Source of the DNA: Lachnospiraceae bacterium
GTDB taxonomy: Bacteria > Bacillota > Clostridia > Lachnospirales > Lachnospiraceae
Assembly: GCA_017938315.1 (NCBI GenBank)
Contig: JAGBBV010000020.1
Span: 124,001 to 188,000, forward strand
Reading direction: 5' to 3'
Length of the DNA: 64,000 bases
The notes beneath the pieces are model-generated. The model did not search any database, had not been told where the DNA came from, and saw only the letters and a program-made list of their open reading frames with translations. Numbering within the stretch: position 1 is the first letter of the stretch; each line of letters starts with the position of its first letter. The translations under genes were made by a program, and so were the position numbers. This document shows positions 1 through 7,851 of the stretch, piece after piece.

Positions 1-885
1 GAGATTATTAAAGATCCTGATTTTAAAGGATACATTCACGATGTTGGCGGTCCTACCGCAAATTTCAGACATCCATCCTGCCAAAAGCAGTTAACTTGCG
101 GAGTATGTAAAAATAGGCAATGTTTATTTCCAACTCCATGCAAAAATTTTAATGCAGACCACAGCGACTATTTATCACTCTTGCGGAAACTAAGAGCTTT
201 GCCCGGAGTTAAGAAAGTTTTTGTCCGTTCCGGCATCCGCTTTGATTATTTACTGGCAGATGCAGATGATACCTTTTTTAATGAATTGGTTGAACATCAC
301 ATAAGCGGCCAATTAAAAGTAGCTCCCGAACATATATCCGATGCAGTTTTGTCTAAAATGGGAAAACCGGAAAACAAAGTATATGAGCGTTTTGTCAAAA
401 AATATTATCAGATAAACGAAAAACTTTCTAAAAAGCAATTTTTAGTGCCTTATCTGATGTCTTCACATCCGGGGTCAACACTTAAGGAAGCCATTGAACT
501 TGCTGTATATTTAAGAGATTTAGGCTATATGCCGGAACAGGTGCAGGATTTTTATCCCACACCATCTACCATCTCTACCGTAATGTATTATACCGGAATT
601 GATCCCAGGAACGGGGAACATGTATATGTATGTAAAAATCCTCATGAGAAAGCCATGCAAAGAGCATTAATTCAATATCGTAATCCAAAAAATTATGATT
701 TAGTGTATGAAGCTTTGCAAAAAGCCGGCAGAGAGGATTTGATTGGCTTTGACAAGAAATGTCTGATCAAACCAAGAAAAACATCAAGTTCTTATTTGGG
801 GAAATCCAAAAAGATATCAGTACAGTCATCAGGTAAAAAGCCGGTTAAGAAGAAAACCATACGCAATGTGCACAAGAAGAAATAA
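1..885 (+). CDS. YgiQ family radical SAM protein, 3' part (5' end outside window)
   Basis: The reading frame is open from base 1 and ends with TAA at 883-885, so this is the C-terminal 294 residues of a longer protein. The first residues carry a cysteine-rich segment ([16 protein letters not shown] near residues 27-42), followed by the [13 protein letters not shown] and [12 protein letters not shown] motifs and then [16 protein letters not shown], all typical of the YgiQ/UPF0313 radical SAM family. The family's biochemical role is not established. The CxxxCxxC cluster-binding site expected near the centre of the full protein lies upstream of the window. The tail from about residue 255 is rich in lysine and serine. 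A TTG at 181 opens a shorter frame, but homology continues upstream of it, so it is not the start. It is followed 29 bases later by a gene on the same strand. Confidence 0.85.
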   Translation, partial: EIIKDPDFKGYIHDVGGPTANFRHPSCQKQLTCGVCKNRQCLFPTPCKNFNADHSDYLSLLRKLRALPGVKKVFVRSGIRFDYLLADADDTFFNELVEHHISGQLKVAPEHISDAVLSKMGKPENKVYERFVKKYYQINEKLSKKQFLVPYLMSSHPGSTLKEAIELAVYLRDLGYMPEQVQDFYPTPSTISTVMYYTGIDPRNGEHVYVCKNPHEKAMQRALIQYRNPKNYDLVYEALQKAGREDLIGFDKKCLIKPRKTSSSYLGKSKKISVQSSGKKPVKKKTIRNVHKKK

Positions 886-914
886 TTTTATTAAACAACA
901 TAGGAGACGGAAAA

Positions 915-1487
915 ATGAAAATAAGCCTTGCTCATAAAGGAAATTTTGGTTACTTAAAGCAGAAGAGAAATCAAGTACTTATCATGACACTGATTATGTT
1001 TGCCATATCAGCAGCTCTTTTTATTGCCGGAATTGTCACCACTGGGGGAAAAGAAAATCTCTTAACGATTGTAGCAGTGCTCGGATGTCTCCCTGCTTGC
1101 AAAAGTACAGTAAGTCTCATCATGTATTGCAAAGCCTCCGGATGTTCAGAAGATGTAAAAAAACTTCTTGAATCCGAAGGGGAATGTCATATTAGTATGT
1201 ATGATTTATATTTTACTTCCTACAAAAAAAATTTTCCTGTCAGCCATATGGTAGTAGAAGGAAAAAATATTTGTGGTTATTCCGAAAAAAAAATTGAAAC
1301 AAACTTATGCGAAGAACATTTGAGAACCATTTTAAAACAAAGTGGATACAAAGATATTACAATCAAAATTTTTACAGATATTAACAAGTACAAAGACCGA
1401 CTGGGTCAACTTGCTAAAATAGACAGAGAACCCACTCCTGAAAAAGATGCAGAAATCAGAACCGTATTATATGACATATCATTATAA
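915..1487 (+). CDS. hypothetical protein with two N-terminal membrane segments
   Basis: I do not recognise a named family. The 190-residue product has two likely membrane helices, about residues 21-41 and 47-72, followed by a soluble cytoplasmic-type domain of about 115 residues rich in lysine and glutamate. The start is supported by the GGAG at 903-906 ahead of ATG 915. It lies between a YgiQ gene and an RluA-type synthase with gaps of 29 and 11 bases, which suggests one transcript. The soluble tail contains no catalytic motif that I can recognise. No signal peptide or lipobox is seen. Confidence 0.7.
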   Translation: MKISLAHKGNFGYLKQKRNQVLIMTLIMFAISAALFIAGIVTTGGKENLLTIVAVLGCLPACKSTVSLIMYCKASGCSEDVKKLLESEGECHISMYDLYFTSYKKNFPVSHMVVEGKNICGYSEKKIETNLCEEHLRTILKQSGYKDITIKIFTDINKYKDRLGQLAKIDREPTPEKDAEIRTVLYDISL

Positions 1488-1498
1488 GGACTATTATT

Positions 1499-2518
1499 AT
1501 GTATCAATTTGAAATTAAAGATAATGAAGCAGGACAACGCTTTGATAAATATTTGCACAAATTACTTCCCAAAGCTCCCACCTCTTTTTTTTATAAAATG
1601 CTTCGAAAAAAAAACATTGTATTAAACGGCAAAAAAGCAGAAGGCAAAGAAAAATTGTCGGTTGGTGATACTGTTTCCCTGTTTTTATCTGAAGAAACTT
1701 TTCAAGGATTCCTTGGGAATGCAGATACATCCATATATTTAGAAGCATATAAACGTTTTAAAAATATAACTGTACTGTATGAAAATGAACATATGTTGCT
1801 TGTAAGTAAGCCAAGTGGTGTTTTATCCCAAAAGGCCAAGGATACCGATTATTCGGTAAATGAATGGCTTATCGGCTATCTTTTAGATAAACATGTCATT
1901 GATGCTGCAAGTCTTTCTACATACAAGCCGTCCGTTTGTAACAGATTAGACAGAAATACAAGCGGAATCGTACTATGTGCAAAAACACTTGCAGGCAGCC
2001 AGGAATTAAGTCATATGATAGCAACCCGGAAGATCCGTAAATATTACCGGTTATTTGTAAAAGGCATCATAAATAAAGAAGTTACTTTAGACGGATTTCT
2101 TATAAAAGATCATGATAAAAATTATGTTTCTATTATATCATCTGACGATATTGACTCTAATTGCGAAAATGCTTCCTATATTAAGACAAGATATTATCCT
2201 ATTAACATTTTATCTGAACTTTCCTATGTGGAAGTAGAACTCATAACCGGAAAAACTCATCAGATCCGTGCTCACATGGCATCCATCGGGCACCCCTTAT
2301 TAGGAGATTACAAATACGGCGATAAAATATTTAATGACAAATATCAGGACAAATACAAAATAAAAAGTCAGCTATTGCATGCATACCGGTTGGAATTTCC
2401 TCAAAATGCTTTACTCACACCGGATGGTGCAATGACCTTCACTGCAGATGAGCCTGCTATTTTCCGACATTTGTTATCAATAAAAAATAATACCTCACAT
2501 CGTGCAAAGGATACGTAA
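1499..2518 (+). CDS. RluA family pseudouridine synthase (S4 domain)
   Basis: The protein isomerises uridine to pseudouridine in rRNA or tRNA; the exact target position is not predictable. Residues about 12-75 form an S4 RNA-binding domain (AGQRFDKYL, IVLNGKKAE, LSVGDTV). The catalytic domain follows with the motif NRLDRNTSGIVLCAKT, whose Asp is the family nucleophile, and with GKTHQIRAHMASIGHPLLGDYKYG. Length (339 residues) is normal for RluC/RluD-type enzymes with an S4 domain. An AAGGA precedes the ATG at 1499. It is two bases upstream of recU, so the two are almost surely co-transcribed. A second RluA-family gene lies at 25049-25969; this copy is less like RluD. Confidence 0.9.
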   Translation: MYQFEIKDNEAGQRFDKYLHKLLPKAPTSFFYKMLRKKNIVLNGKKAEGKEKLSVGDTVSLFLSEETFQGFLGNADTSIYLEAYKRFKNITVLYENEHMLLVSKPSGVLSQKAKDTDYSVNEWLIGYLLDKHVIDAASLSTYKPSVCNRLDRNTSGIVLCAKTLAGSQELSHMIATRKIRKYYRLFVKGIINKEVTLDGFLIKDHDKNYVSIISSDDIDSNCENASYIKTRYYPINILSELSYVEVELITGKTHQIRAHMASIGHPLLGDYKYGDKIFNDKYQDKYKIKSQLLHAYRLEFPQNALLTPDGAMTFTADEPAIFRHLLSIKNNTSHRAKDT

Positions 2519-2520
2519 TC

Positions 2521-3057
2521 ATGGCAACATGGAATTCAAGAGGTCTTCGTGGCTCCGCACTTGAAGATCTCATTAACCGCACAAATGAAAAATATTTAGA
2601 AAATGGTCTTGCTTTAATCCAAAAAATACCCACCCCAATTACTCCCATTAACATTGACAAGCAAAGCCGGCACATTACTCTTGCTTATTTTGAAAAAAAG
2701 AGTACTGTAGACTATATTGGAGTAGTGCAAGGAATACCGGTTTGTTTTGATGCAAAAGAATGTGCTGTGGATACTTTTTCCCTTCAAAACATTCATGAAC
2801 ATCAGGTGAAGTTTATGGAAGATTTTGAAAAGCAGGGCGGGGTAGCTTTTTTTCTGATTTATTACACACATAAAGATTTATTTTATTACCTGCCTTATGA
2901 AATGCTTCGTTTCTTTTGGGATAGGGCAGCGGAAGGCGGGCGAAAAAGTTTTCGGATAGAGGAACTTAACCCTGAGTATATTCTCCCGAAGAAACATGGC
3001 ATCTTTGTTCCATATTTAGATATATTAAGCAAAGATTTGGAAGATAGAGATTTTTAA
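2521..3057 (+). CDS. recU: Holliday junction resolvase RecU
   Basis: RecU cleaves four-way DNA junctions during recombinational repair in Firmicutes. The 178-residue protein starts with the family sequence NSRGLRGSALEDLIN and has the nuclease core as D64 (STVDYIG) followed by F-D77-A-K79-E. In Bacillus RecU the residue at 77 is Glu, so the acidic role is here taken by Asp. Further motifs are LQNIHEHQVKFM and FFWDRAAEGGRKS. The N-terminal extension of Bacillus RecU is absent. The start codon is two bases after the pseudouridine synthase stop, with AAGGA inside the upstream gene. In many Firmicutes recU lies beside a class A PBP gene; here it does not. Confidence 0.92.
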   Translation: MATWNSRGLRGSALEDLINRTNEKYLENGLALIQKIPTPITPINIDKQSRHITLAYFEKKSTVDYIGVVQGIPVCFDAKECAVDTFSLQNIHEHQVKFMEDFEKQGGVAFFLIYYTHKDLFYYLPYEMLRFFWDRAAEGGRKSFRIEELNPEYILPKKHGIFVPYLDILSKDLEDRDF

Positions 3058-3065
3058 GAAAATAT

Positions 3066-3094
3066 TTGACATTTTATTTTCTTTCTTATATACT
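3066..3094 (+). promoter_or_regulatory. Predicted sigma-A promoter of the his operon
   Basis: The -35 element TTGACA (3066-3071) and -10 element TATACT (3089-3094) are separated by exactly 17 bases. Five of six -10 bases and all -35 bases match the housekeeping consensus. Transcription should begin near 3101, giving a leader of about 80 bases ahead of hisZ. The leader is too short for a T-box and shows no histidine-codon leader peptide. Confidence 0.8.
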
Positions 3095-3110
3095 GACTAT
3101 AGTTTTACGT

Positions 3111-3124
3111 GCTACCATGGTAGC
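3111..3124. promoter_or_regulatory. Perfect 14-bp palindrome, likely operator of the his operon
   Basis: GCTACCATGGTAGC is identical to its own reverse complement. It lies 16 bases downstream of the predicted -10, about +10 to +24, where a bound repressor would block initiation or escape. There is no T-run after it, so it is not a terminator. A TrpR-like YerC/HisR repressor is known to be associated with his operons in Firmicutes; linking this site to it is inference. Confidence 0.6.
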
Positions 3125-3181
3125 GAATTATCACTGTACTTCATTAAAGTTATGTAATGGTTTGAGAGGAAATATTAATCT

Positions 3182-4309
3182 ATGGACAAAAAGTTAGTAC
3201 ATACACCGGAAGGTGTCCGCGATATTTATGGAAGGGAATATTCAAAAAAACTTGCTGCCGAAAAACAAATTCATAAGCAGTTAAATTTGTACGGATATGA
3301 AGACATCCAAACGCCTACATTTGAGTTCTTTGATGTCTTCTCTAACGAAATCGGAACCACTCCATCAAGAGAATTATATAAGTTCTTTGATAAAGAAGGA
3401 AACACTTTGGTTCTTCGTCCGGATTTTACACCTTCCATGGCAAGATGTGCGGCAAAATATTTTATGGATGAAGATGTGCCCATTCGTTTTTGTTATCATG
3501 GAAACACATTTACCAATACCGGTAATTTACAGGGCAAATTAAAAGAAGTAACCCAGATGGGTGCCGAACTGATGGGAGATGACAGTATCGAAGCTGACGG
3601 TGAAATGATTGCTATGATGATTGAATCTCTTCTTGCCGCCGGTTTAACAGAATTCCAGGTAAGCATCGGCGAAGTAGAATATTTCAGAGGTTTGTGCAGA
3701 CAGGCAGGCCTTTCAGAAGAAACAGAATATGAACTGCGTGATTATATTTCAGGGAAAAACATTTTTGGTGCCCAGGAACTATTATCCGAAAAAGGAATTG
3801 ATAAAGACACTTGCGATATGTTCTTACAGATAACAGAATGTTATGGCAATACAGATGCTTTGGATAAAGCAGAAAGTTTGGTTTCTAATGAGTGTTCTTC
3901 AAAAGCGGTGGAACGGCTTAAGAAACTGTATCAGGTTTTATGTGCATACGGCGTAGAAAAATACGTTTCTTTTGATCTTGGCATGTTAAGCAAATACAAT
4001 TATTATACCGGTGTTATTTTTAAAGTATTTGCATACGGTGTGGGTGATGCTATTGCAAAGGGCGGAAGATACGATAATTTACTTGGTTATTTTGGAAAAA
4101 AGTCATCTGCTATCGGATTTGCAGTTGTCATTGATGATTTAATGCTTGCCCTGGGCAGACAAAGAGAGCCTAAAGTAACAGAAGACACTTTACCTGTTAC
4201 CATTACTTATAGCGAGGCTGACTATTCTGAAAAATTAAAAGAAGCTAAGGCACTTCGTCAAAAAGGAATCCGGACAGTTTTAGTTCCGGCATATCATTGT
4301 AATAAATAA
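3182..4309 (+). CDS. hisZ: ATP phosphoribosyltransferase regulatory subunit HisZ
   Basis: HisZ is a catalytically inactive paralogue of histidyl-tRNA synthetase that activates short-form HisG and transmits histidine feedback. The 375-residue product shows the class II synthetase fold: TPEGVRDIYGRE at the N-terminus, motif 2-like LRPDFTPSMAR, and GGRYDNLLGYFGKKSSAIGFA near residue 300. After that domain only about 45 residues remain, so the C-terminal anticodon-like domain is short. The start is supported by GAGAGGAAA before ATG 3182. It is the first gene of the his operon, four bases before the hisG ribosome-binding region, consistent with the obligate HisZ-HisG partnership. Confidence 0.9.
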   Translation: MDKKLVHTPEGVRDIYGREYSKKLAAEKQIHKQLNLYGYEDIQTPTFEFFDVFSNEIGTTPSRELYKFFDKEGNTLVLRPDFTPSMARCAAKYFMDEDVPIRFCYHGNTFTNTGNLQGKLKEVTQMGAELMGDDSIEADGEMIAMMIESLLAAGLTEFQVSIGEVEYFRGLCRQAGLSEETEYELRDYISGKNIFGAQELLSEKGIDKDTCDMFLQITECYGNTDALDKAESLVSNECSSKAVERLKKLYQVLCAYGVEKYVSFDLGMLSKYNYYTGVIFKVFAYGVGDAIAKGGRYDNLLGYFGKKSSAIGFAVVIDDLMLALGRQREPKVTEDTLPVTITYSEADYSEKLKEAKALRQKGIRTVLVPAYHCNK

Positions 4310-4325
4310 GGAGATGAGGAAATTT

Positions 4326-4982
4326 ATGAATAATGACAGATATTTAACTTTTGCGCTAGGCAAAGGACGACTTGCAAGCCAGACCTTGTCTCTTTTAGAA
4401 CAAATGGGTATTACTTGTGAAGAAATGAAAGATAAAAGTTCCCGTAAATTAATCTTTGTAAACGAGGAATTGAAGTTAAAATTCTTTTTAGCAAAAGGCT
4501 CAGATGTACCTACTTATGTAGAGTATGGTGCAGCCGATATCGGTGTTATTGGAAAAGATACCATTTTAGAAGAAAACAGAAGAGTATATGAGGTTCTTGA
4601 TTTGGGATTTGGCAAATGTAGAATGTGTGTATGTGGTCCCGAATCTGCAAGGGAATTATTAAAGCACCATGAAATGATCCGTGTTGCAAGTAAATATCCC
4701 AACATTGCAAAAGATTATTTTTACAACAAAAAGCATCAAACTGTAGACATTATTAAATTAAACGGTTCCGTAGAATTAGGACCTATTGTAGGTCTTTCCG
4801 ATGTAATTGTTGACATTGTGGAAACAGGCTCCACCCTTAAGGAAAACGGACTTACCGTTTTGGAGGAAATTTGTCCTTTATCTGCAAGAATGATTGTCAA
4901 TCAGGTAAGTATGCAGATGCAGACCGAACGGATCAAACACATTATCAACAGTTTGCGAGAATTATGTACACAGAATAATTAA
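4326..4982 (+). CDS. hisG: ATP phosphoribosyltransferase, short form HisG
   Basis: HisG catalyses the first step of histidine synthesis, joining ATP and PRPP to give phosphoribosyl-ATP. The protein is 218 residues, the short form that lacks the C-terminal regulatory domain and depends on HisZ, which is encoded just upstream. Motifs are FALGKGRLA near the N-terminus, YVEYGAADIGVIGKD, and the PRPP-binding loop DVIVDIVETGSTLKENGL. I chose ATG 4326 because AGGAG (4309-4313) and GAGGA (4316-4320) lie upstream of it. An in-frame ATG at 4314 directly abuts the AGGAG and is too close to use it. The next gene, hisD, starts 21 bases later. Confidence 0.93.
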   Translation: MNNDRYLTFALGKGRLASQTLSLLEQMGITCEEMKDKSSRKLIFVNEELKLKFFLAKGSDVPTYVEYGAADIGVIGKDTILEENRRVYEVLDLGFGKCRMCVCGPESARELLKHHEMIRVASKYPNIAKDYFYNKKHQTVDIIKLNGSVELGPIVGLSDVIVDIVETGSTLKENGLTVLEEICPLSARMIVNQVSMQMQTERIKHIINSLRELCTQNN

Positions 4983-5003
4983 TCATAAAGAAAGGCGTAT
5001 CTC

Positions 5004-6293
5004 ATGCGTATTGTTACATTAAACGAATCATCTAAAAACACGTTACTTGAACAGCTTTTAAAACGTTCACCTGCAAGTTACGGTACTTATGAAGCTACCG
5101 TAAACGATATTATTGAAAATGTAAAGACAAATAAGGATAAGGCTTTGTTTGAATATACTGCTAAATTTGATGGTTGTGAAATTTCTGCAGATACCATCAA
5201 AGTCACAAAAGAAGAAATCAAGGAAGCCTATACATTGGTAGATGAAGAACTGATTTCTGTCATGAAAAAATCAGCAGAAAATGTTACAAAATTCCACCAA
5301 AAACAAGTGAAAAACAGCTGGTTTTCACCGGAAGAGGACGGCACCATTTTAGGTATGAAACTTCTGCCCATTGAAATTTCCGGTGTGTATGTTCCCGGTG
5401 GCAAAGCTGCTTATCCTTCCAGCGTACTTATGAATGTTATTCCAGCAAAAGTAGCAGGTGTTTCCCGCATTATCATGACAACACCGCCCGGAAAAGACGG
5501 AAAAGTAAATCCCGGTACCCTTGTTGCCGCTGATATTGCCGGTGTGGATGAAATATATAAGGTTGGTGGTGCCCAAGCAATTGCAGCTATGGCATTTGGA
5601 ACAGAAAGTATTCCAAAAGTAGATAAAATCACCGGTCCCGGTAACATTTTTGTTGCTCTTGCAAAAAAAGCATGCTTTGGCTTTGTCAGCATTGACTCTA
5701 TTGCAGGTCCCAGTGAAATTCTTGTTTTGGCAGATGAAACAGCTAATCCCAGATATATAGCTGCAGATTTACTTTCACAGGCAGAACATGACGAACTGGC
5801 AAGTGCTATTTTGATTACCACAAGCAAAGACCTTGCAGAAAAGGTATCGGAAGAAGTGGAAAACTTTACAAAACAGCTTTCCAGGGAAAAAATAATCAGA
5901 GCATCACTTGATAATTACGGATATATTTTTGTTGCAGAAACAATGGAAGATGCTATTGATGCAGCTAACGAAATTGCATCAGAGCACTTAGAAATTTTAA
6001 CCGCAAACCCATTTGAAACTATGACAAAAATAAAAAATGCAGGAGCCATTTTCCTTGGAGAATATTCGTCAGAGCCACTAGGGGATTATTTTGCCGGACC
6101 GAATCATATTTTACCTACCAACGGAACTGCAAGATTTTTCTCTCCTTTAAATGTTGATGATTTTATGAAGAAAACAAGTATTATTTCTTATTCAAAAGAT
6201 GCTCTTTCAAAAGTACATAAAGATATTGAATTGTTTGCCACAAAAGAAGGACTTACTGCCCATGCAAATTCCATCAAAGTCCGTTTTGAGTAA
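5004..6293 (+). CDS. hisD: Histidinol dehydrogenase HisD
   Basis: HisD is a zinc enzyme that oxidises L-histidinol to L-histidine in two NAD-dependent steps, the end of the pathway. The 429-residue length is standard. Visible signatures are YVPGGKAAYPSSVLMNVIPAKVAG, the family pattern IAGPSEILVLAD...ADLLSQAEHDELA that carries zinc ligands, and ASEHLEI with the catalytic Glu-His pair, followed by GPNHILPT. AAAGAAAGG precedes ATG 5004. It is the third gene in the his operon, between hisG and hisB with gaps of about 20 bases. The opposite strand has a long open frame (5411-5827), which I regard as a compositional shadow. Confidence 0.95.
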   Translation: MRIVTLNESSKNTLLEQLLKRSPASYGTYEATVNDIIENVKTNKDKALFEYTAKFDGCEISADTIKVTKEEIKEAYTLVDEELISVMKKSAENVTKFHQKQVKNSWFSPEEDGTILGMKLLPIEISGVYVPGGKAAYPSSVLMNVIPAKVAGVSRIIMTTPPGKDGKVNPGTLVAADIAGVDEIYKVGGAQAIAAMAFGTESIPKVDKITGPGNIFVALAKKACFGFVSIDSIAGPSEILVLADETANPRYIAADLLSQAEHDELASAILITTSKDLAEKVSEEVENFTKQLSREKIIRASLDNYGYIFVAETMEDAIDAANEIASEHLEILTANPFETMTKIKNAGAIFLGEYSSEPLGDYFAGPNHILPTNGTARFFSPLNVDDFMKKTSIISYSKDALSKVHKDIELFATKEGLTAHANSIKVRFE

Positions 6294-6314
6294 ACGCAGA
6301 AAGGATGAATTACC

Positions 6315-6902
6315 ATGAACCGTGTTGCATCAGTAAACAGAACTACAAAAGAAACAGATATTCAGGTTGCCATTAATATTGACGGCACCGGAAAAAGCGA
6401 AATAAATACAGGAATTGGTTTTTTTGACCATATGCTGGAAGGGTTTGCCAAACATGGTTTCTTTGATCTTACCATGATTGTTAAAGGTGATTTGCAGGTA
6501 GACGGACACCATACGGTAGAAGATGCCGGAATTGTTCTTGGAAATGCCATTAAAGATGCCATCGGGGATAAGGCAGGTATTGCCAGATATGGTTCCTTTA
6601 TTCTTCCTATGGATGATGCATTAGCACTCTGTGCTGTTGATTTATGCGGAAGACCTTATTTTTCCTTTGAATGTAATTTTGATGTGCCTATGGTAGGTGA
6701 TTTTGATACACAACTTGTACGTGAATTCTTTTATGCCGTATCTTACAGCGCAGGAATGAATCTTCACATTAAAATGCTTTCCGGTATGAATGCACACCAC
6801 ATGATTGAAGCACTATTTAAAGCATTTGCAAAAGCACTCGACCAGGCTACTACAAAAGATTTACGCATTACAAATGTTCTCAGCACAAAAGGCATTTTAT
6901 AA
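6315..6902 (+). CDS. hisB: Imidazoleglycerol-phosphate dehydratase HisB
   Basis: The enzyme dehydrates imidazoleglycerol phosphate to imidazoleacetol phosphate, step six of histidine synthesis. The 195-residue protein is the monofunctional form without the histidinol-phosphatase domain found in enterobacteria. Its metal-binding repeats are present: FFDHMLEGFAKHG, DGHHTVEDAGI and NAHHMIEALFKAFAKAL. GAAAGGATG precedes ATG 6315. It is the fourth gene of the his operon. A separate histidinol phosphatase must be encoded elsewhere, because none lies in this window. Confidence 0.95.
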   Translation: MNRVASVNRTTKETDIQVAINIDGTGKSEINTGIGFFDHMLEGFAKHGFFDLTMIVKGDLQVDGHHTVEDAGIVLGNAIKDAIGDKAGIARYGSFILPMDDALALCAVDLCGRPYFSFECNFDVPMVGDFDTQLVREFFYAVSYSAGMNLHIKMLSGMNAHHMIEALFKAFAKALDQATTKDLRITNVLSTKGIL

Positions 6903-6924
6903 TTTACGGAAGGGTAAATGACAT

Positions 6925-7299
6925 ATGAGTGATACAGTAAAAATATTATCGCCCGTTTCGTTAGGTATTCCTATGATAAAATGGGAAGACTTAAAAAAGA
7001 ATTCGGACGGCCACGTAACAGTAGTAGTGCAGGATGAAATAACAAATGAAGTGTTAATGGTTGCCTATATGAATGAGGAAGCATATTTAACCACCTTCAA
7101 AACCGGGAGAATGACTTATTACAGCCGGAGCCGTAATGAACTTTGGATAAAAGGTGATACCAGCGGACATTATCAATATGTAAAGGAATTGATTGCGGAT
7201 TGTGATAAAGATACCATCCTTGCAAAGGTTTCTCAAGTAGGAGCTGCTTGTCATACAGGAAGTTACAGTTGCTTTTTTAATAATTTAATACAAAAATAA
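6925..7299 (+). CDS. hisI: Phosphoribosyl-AMP cyclohydrolase HisI
   Basis: HisI opens the adenine ring of phosphoribosyl-AMP in step three of histidine synthesis. The 124-residue protein has the zinc site DCDKDTILAKV followed by CHTGSYSC, and YYSRSRNELWIKGDTSG. It is monofunctional: no HisE pyrophosphatase domain follows. GGAAGGG precedes the ATG. It is the last gene of this his operon, which ends at the terminator 7309-7349. hisA, hisF, hisH, hisE and hisC are absent from the window, so the histidine pathway in this genome is split between at least two loci. Confidence 0.93.
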   Translation: MSDTVKILSPVSLGIPMIKWEDLKKNSDGHVTVVVQDEITNEVLMVAYMNEEAYLTTFKTGRMTYYSRSRNELWIKGDTSGHYQYVKELIADCDKDTILAKVSQVGAACHTGSYSCFFNNLIQK

Positions 7300-7308
7300 T
7301 TCCGATTT

Positions 7309-7349
7309 TATGCATCGCATATTCCATTTATGCGGTGCATATTCTTTTA
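7309..7349 (+). terminator. Rho-independent terminator of the his operon
   Basis: A 13-bp stem (7309-7321 with 7329-7341, one G-U pair) with a 7-base loop is followed by the U-rich run TTCTTTTA. It begins 10 bases after the hisI stop codon. Confidence 0.75.
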
Positions 7350-7394
7350 TTGAGGTTGTCTTATTTGTTTTAATTTTGGAAAGGAACTGGTTTT

Positions 7395-7772
7395 ATGGCT
7401 AATATTACACCGGAACAAAAATTGGAATTAATTCGTTCTATCAGAATGCAAAATCAATATAATCGCAATCAGTGCCGTGAAAGAGAACGTTTTTTATACG
7501 GGACTGCTCCTGTTATAAAAAGCGAGTTGTATGGTGCTGAAATGACAGCAGCAATGTCTGTTAATGATATACCTTATTCAAAAACAGATATAAATCCGCC
7601 CGCTTTTAAGGGGTTTCGTATCCGTTTTTTTATTGCAATTCTAATAATTGGAATTTTCATATTTTGTGAAAAAAATAGTGTTACACTTTTTCATATGTCC
7701 ATGGAGGAAATCGCTTCCTATCTGACTTTTACATCAGAAGTTTCCGAAACATTTAATTTATTTGATTTATAA
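7395..7772 (+). CDS. hypothetical single-pass membrane protein
   Basis: I do not recognise this 125-residue protein. Residues 1-70 are polar and charged (for example RNQCRERERFLYG), one hydrophobic helix spans about residues 76-92, and a short acidic segment follows. The absence of a signal peptide and the central position of the helix suggest a protein with its N-terminus in the cytoplasm. ATG 7395 has a good GGAAAGGA. It lies alone between the his terminator and the promoter of the radical SAM operon. Confidence 0.6.
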   Translation: MANITPEQKLELIRSIRMQNQYNRNQCRERERFLYGTAPVIKSELYGAEMTAAMSVNDIPYSKTDINPPAFKGFRIRFFIAILIIGIFIFCEKNSVTLFHMSMEEIASYLTFTSEVSETFNLFDL

Positions 7773-7790
7773 ACATTTTTCAGCTATACT
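7762..7790 (+). promoter_or_regulatory. Predicted sigma-A promoter of the radical SAM / RNase G operon
   Basis: TTGATT (7762-7767) and TATACT (7785-7790) are 17 bases apart. The -35 element overlaps the 3' end of the preceding gene. Transcription should begin near 7797. Confidence 0.65.
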
Positions 7791-7799
7791 GATAAGGCA

Positions 7800-7824
7800 G
7801 TATTTGTTTTAGGAATACAAATAC
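7800..7824. promoter_or_regulatory. Inverted repeat at the predicted transcription start, operator-like
   Basis: GTATTTGT (7800-7807) and ACAAATAC (7817-7824) form a perfect 8-bp dyad separated by 9 bases. It begins about 10 bases after the predicted -10. There is no T-run, so a terminator is unlikely. It could be a repressor site or a 5' mRNA hairpin close to the ribosome-binding site of the radical SAM gene. Confidence 0.45.
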
Positions 7825-7851
7825 AAGGGATAAATGAAAAGGATTATAAAT

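Noticed and set aside
181..885. TTG start inside the YgiQ gene
   Set aside because: Homology to YgiQ continues upstream of this codon to the window edge, so it is internal.
3111..3124. his palindrome as a transcription terminator
   Set aside because: No U-run follows, and it lies in the leader of the operon right after the promoter.
4314..4325. Upstream ATG of hisG
   Set aside because: It directly follows the AGGAG and leaves no spacing; the ATG at 4326 is well placed.
5411..5827. Long open frame opposite hisD
   Set aside because: It lies fully inside a highly conserved gene on the other strand, has no ribosome-binding site and encodes no recognisable protein.
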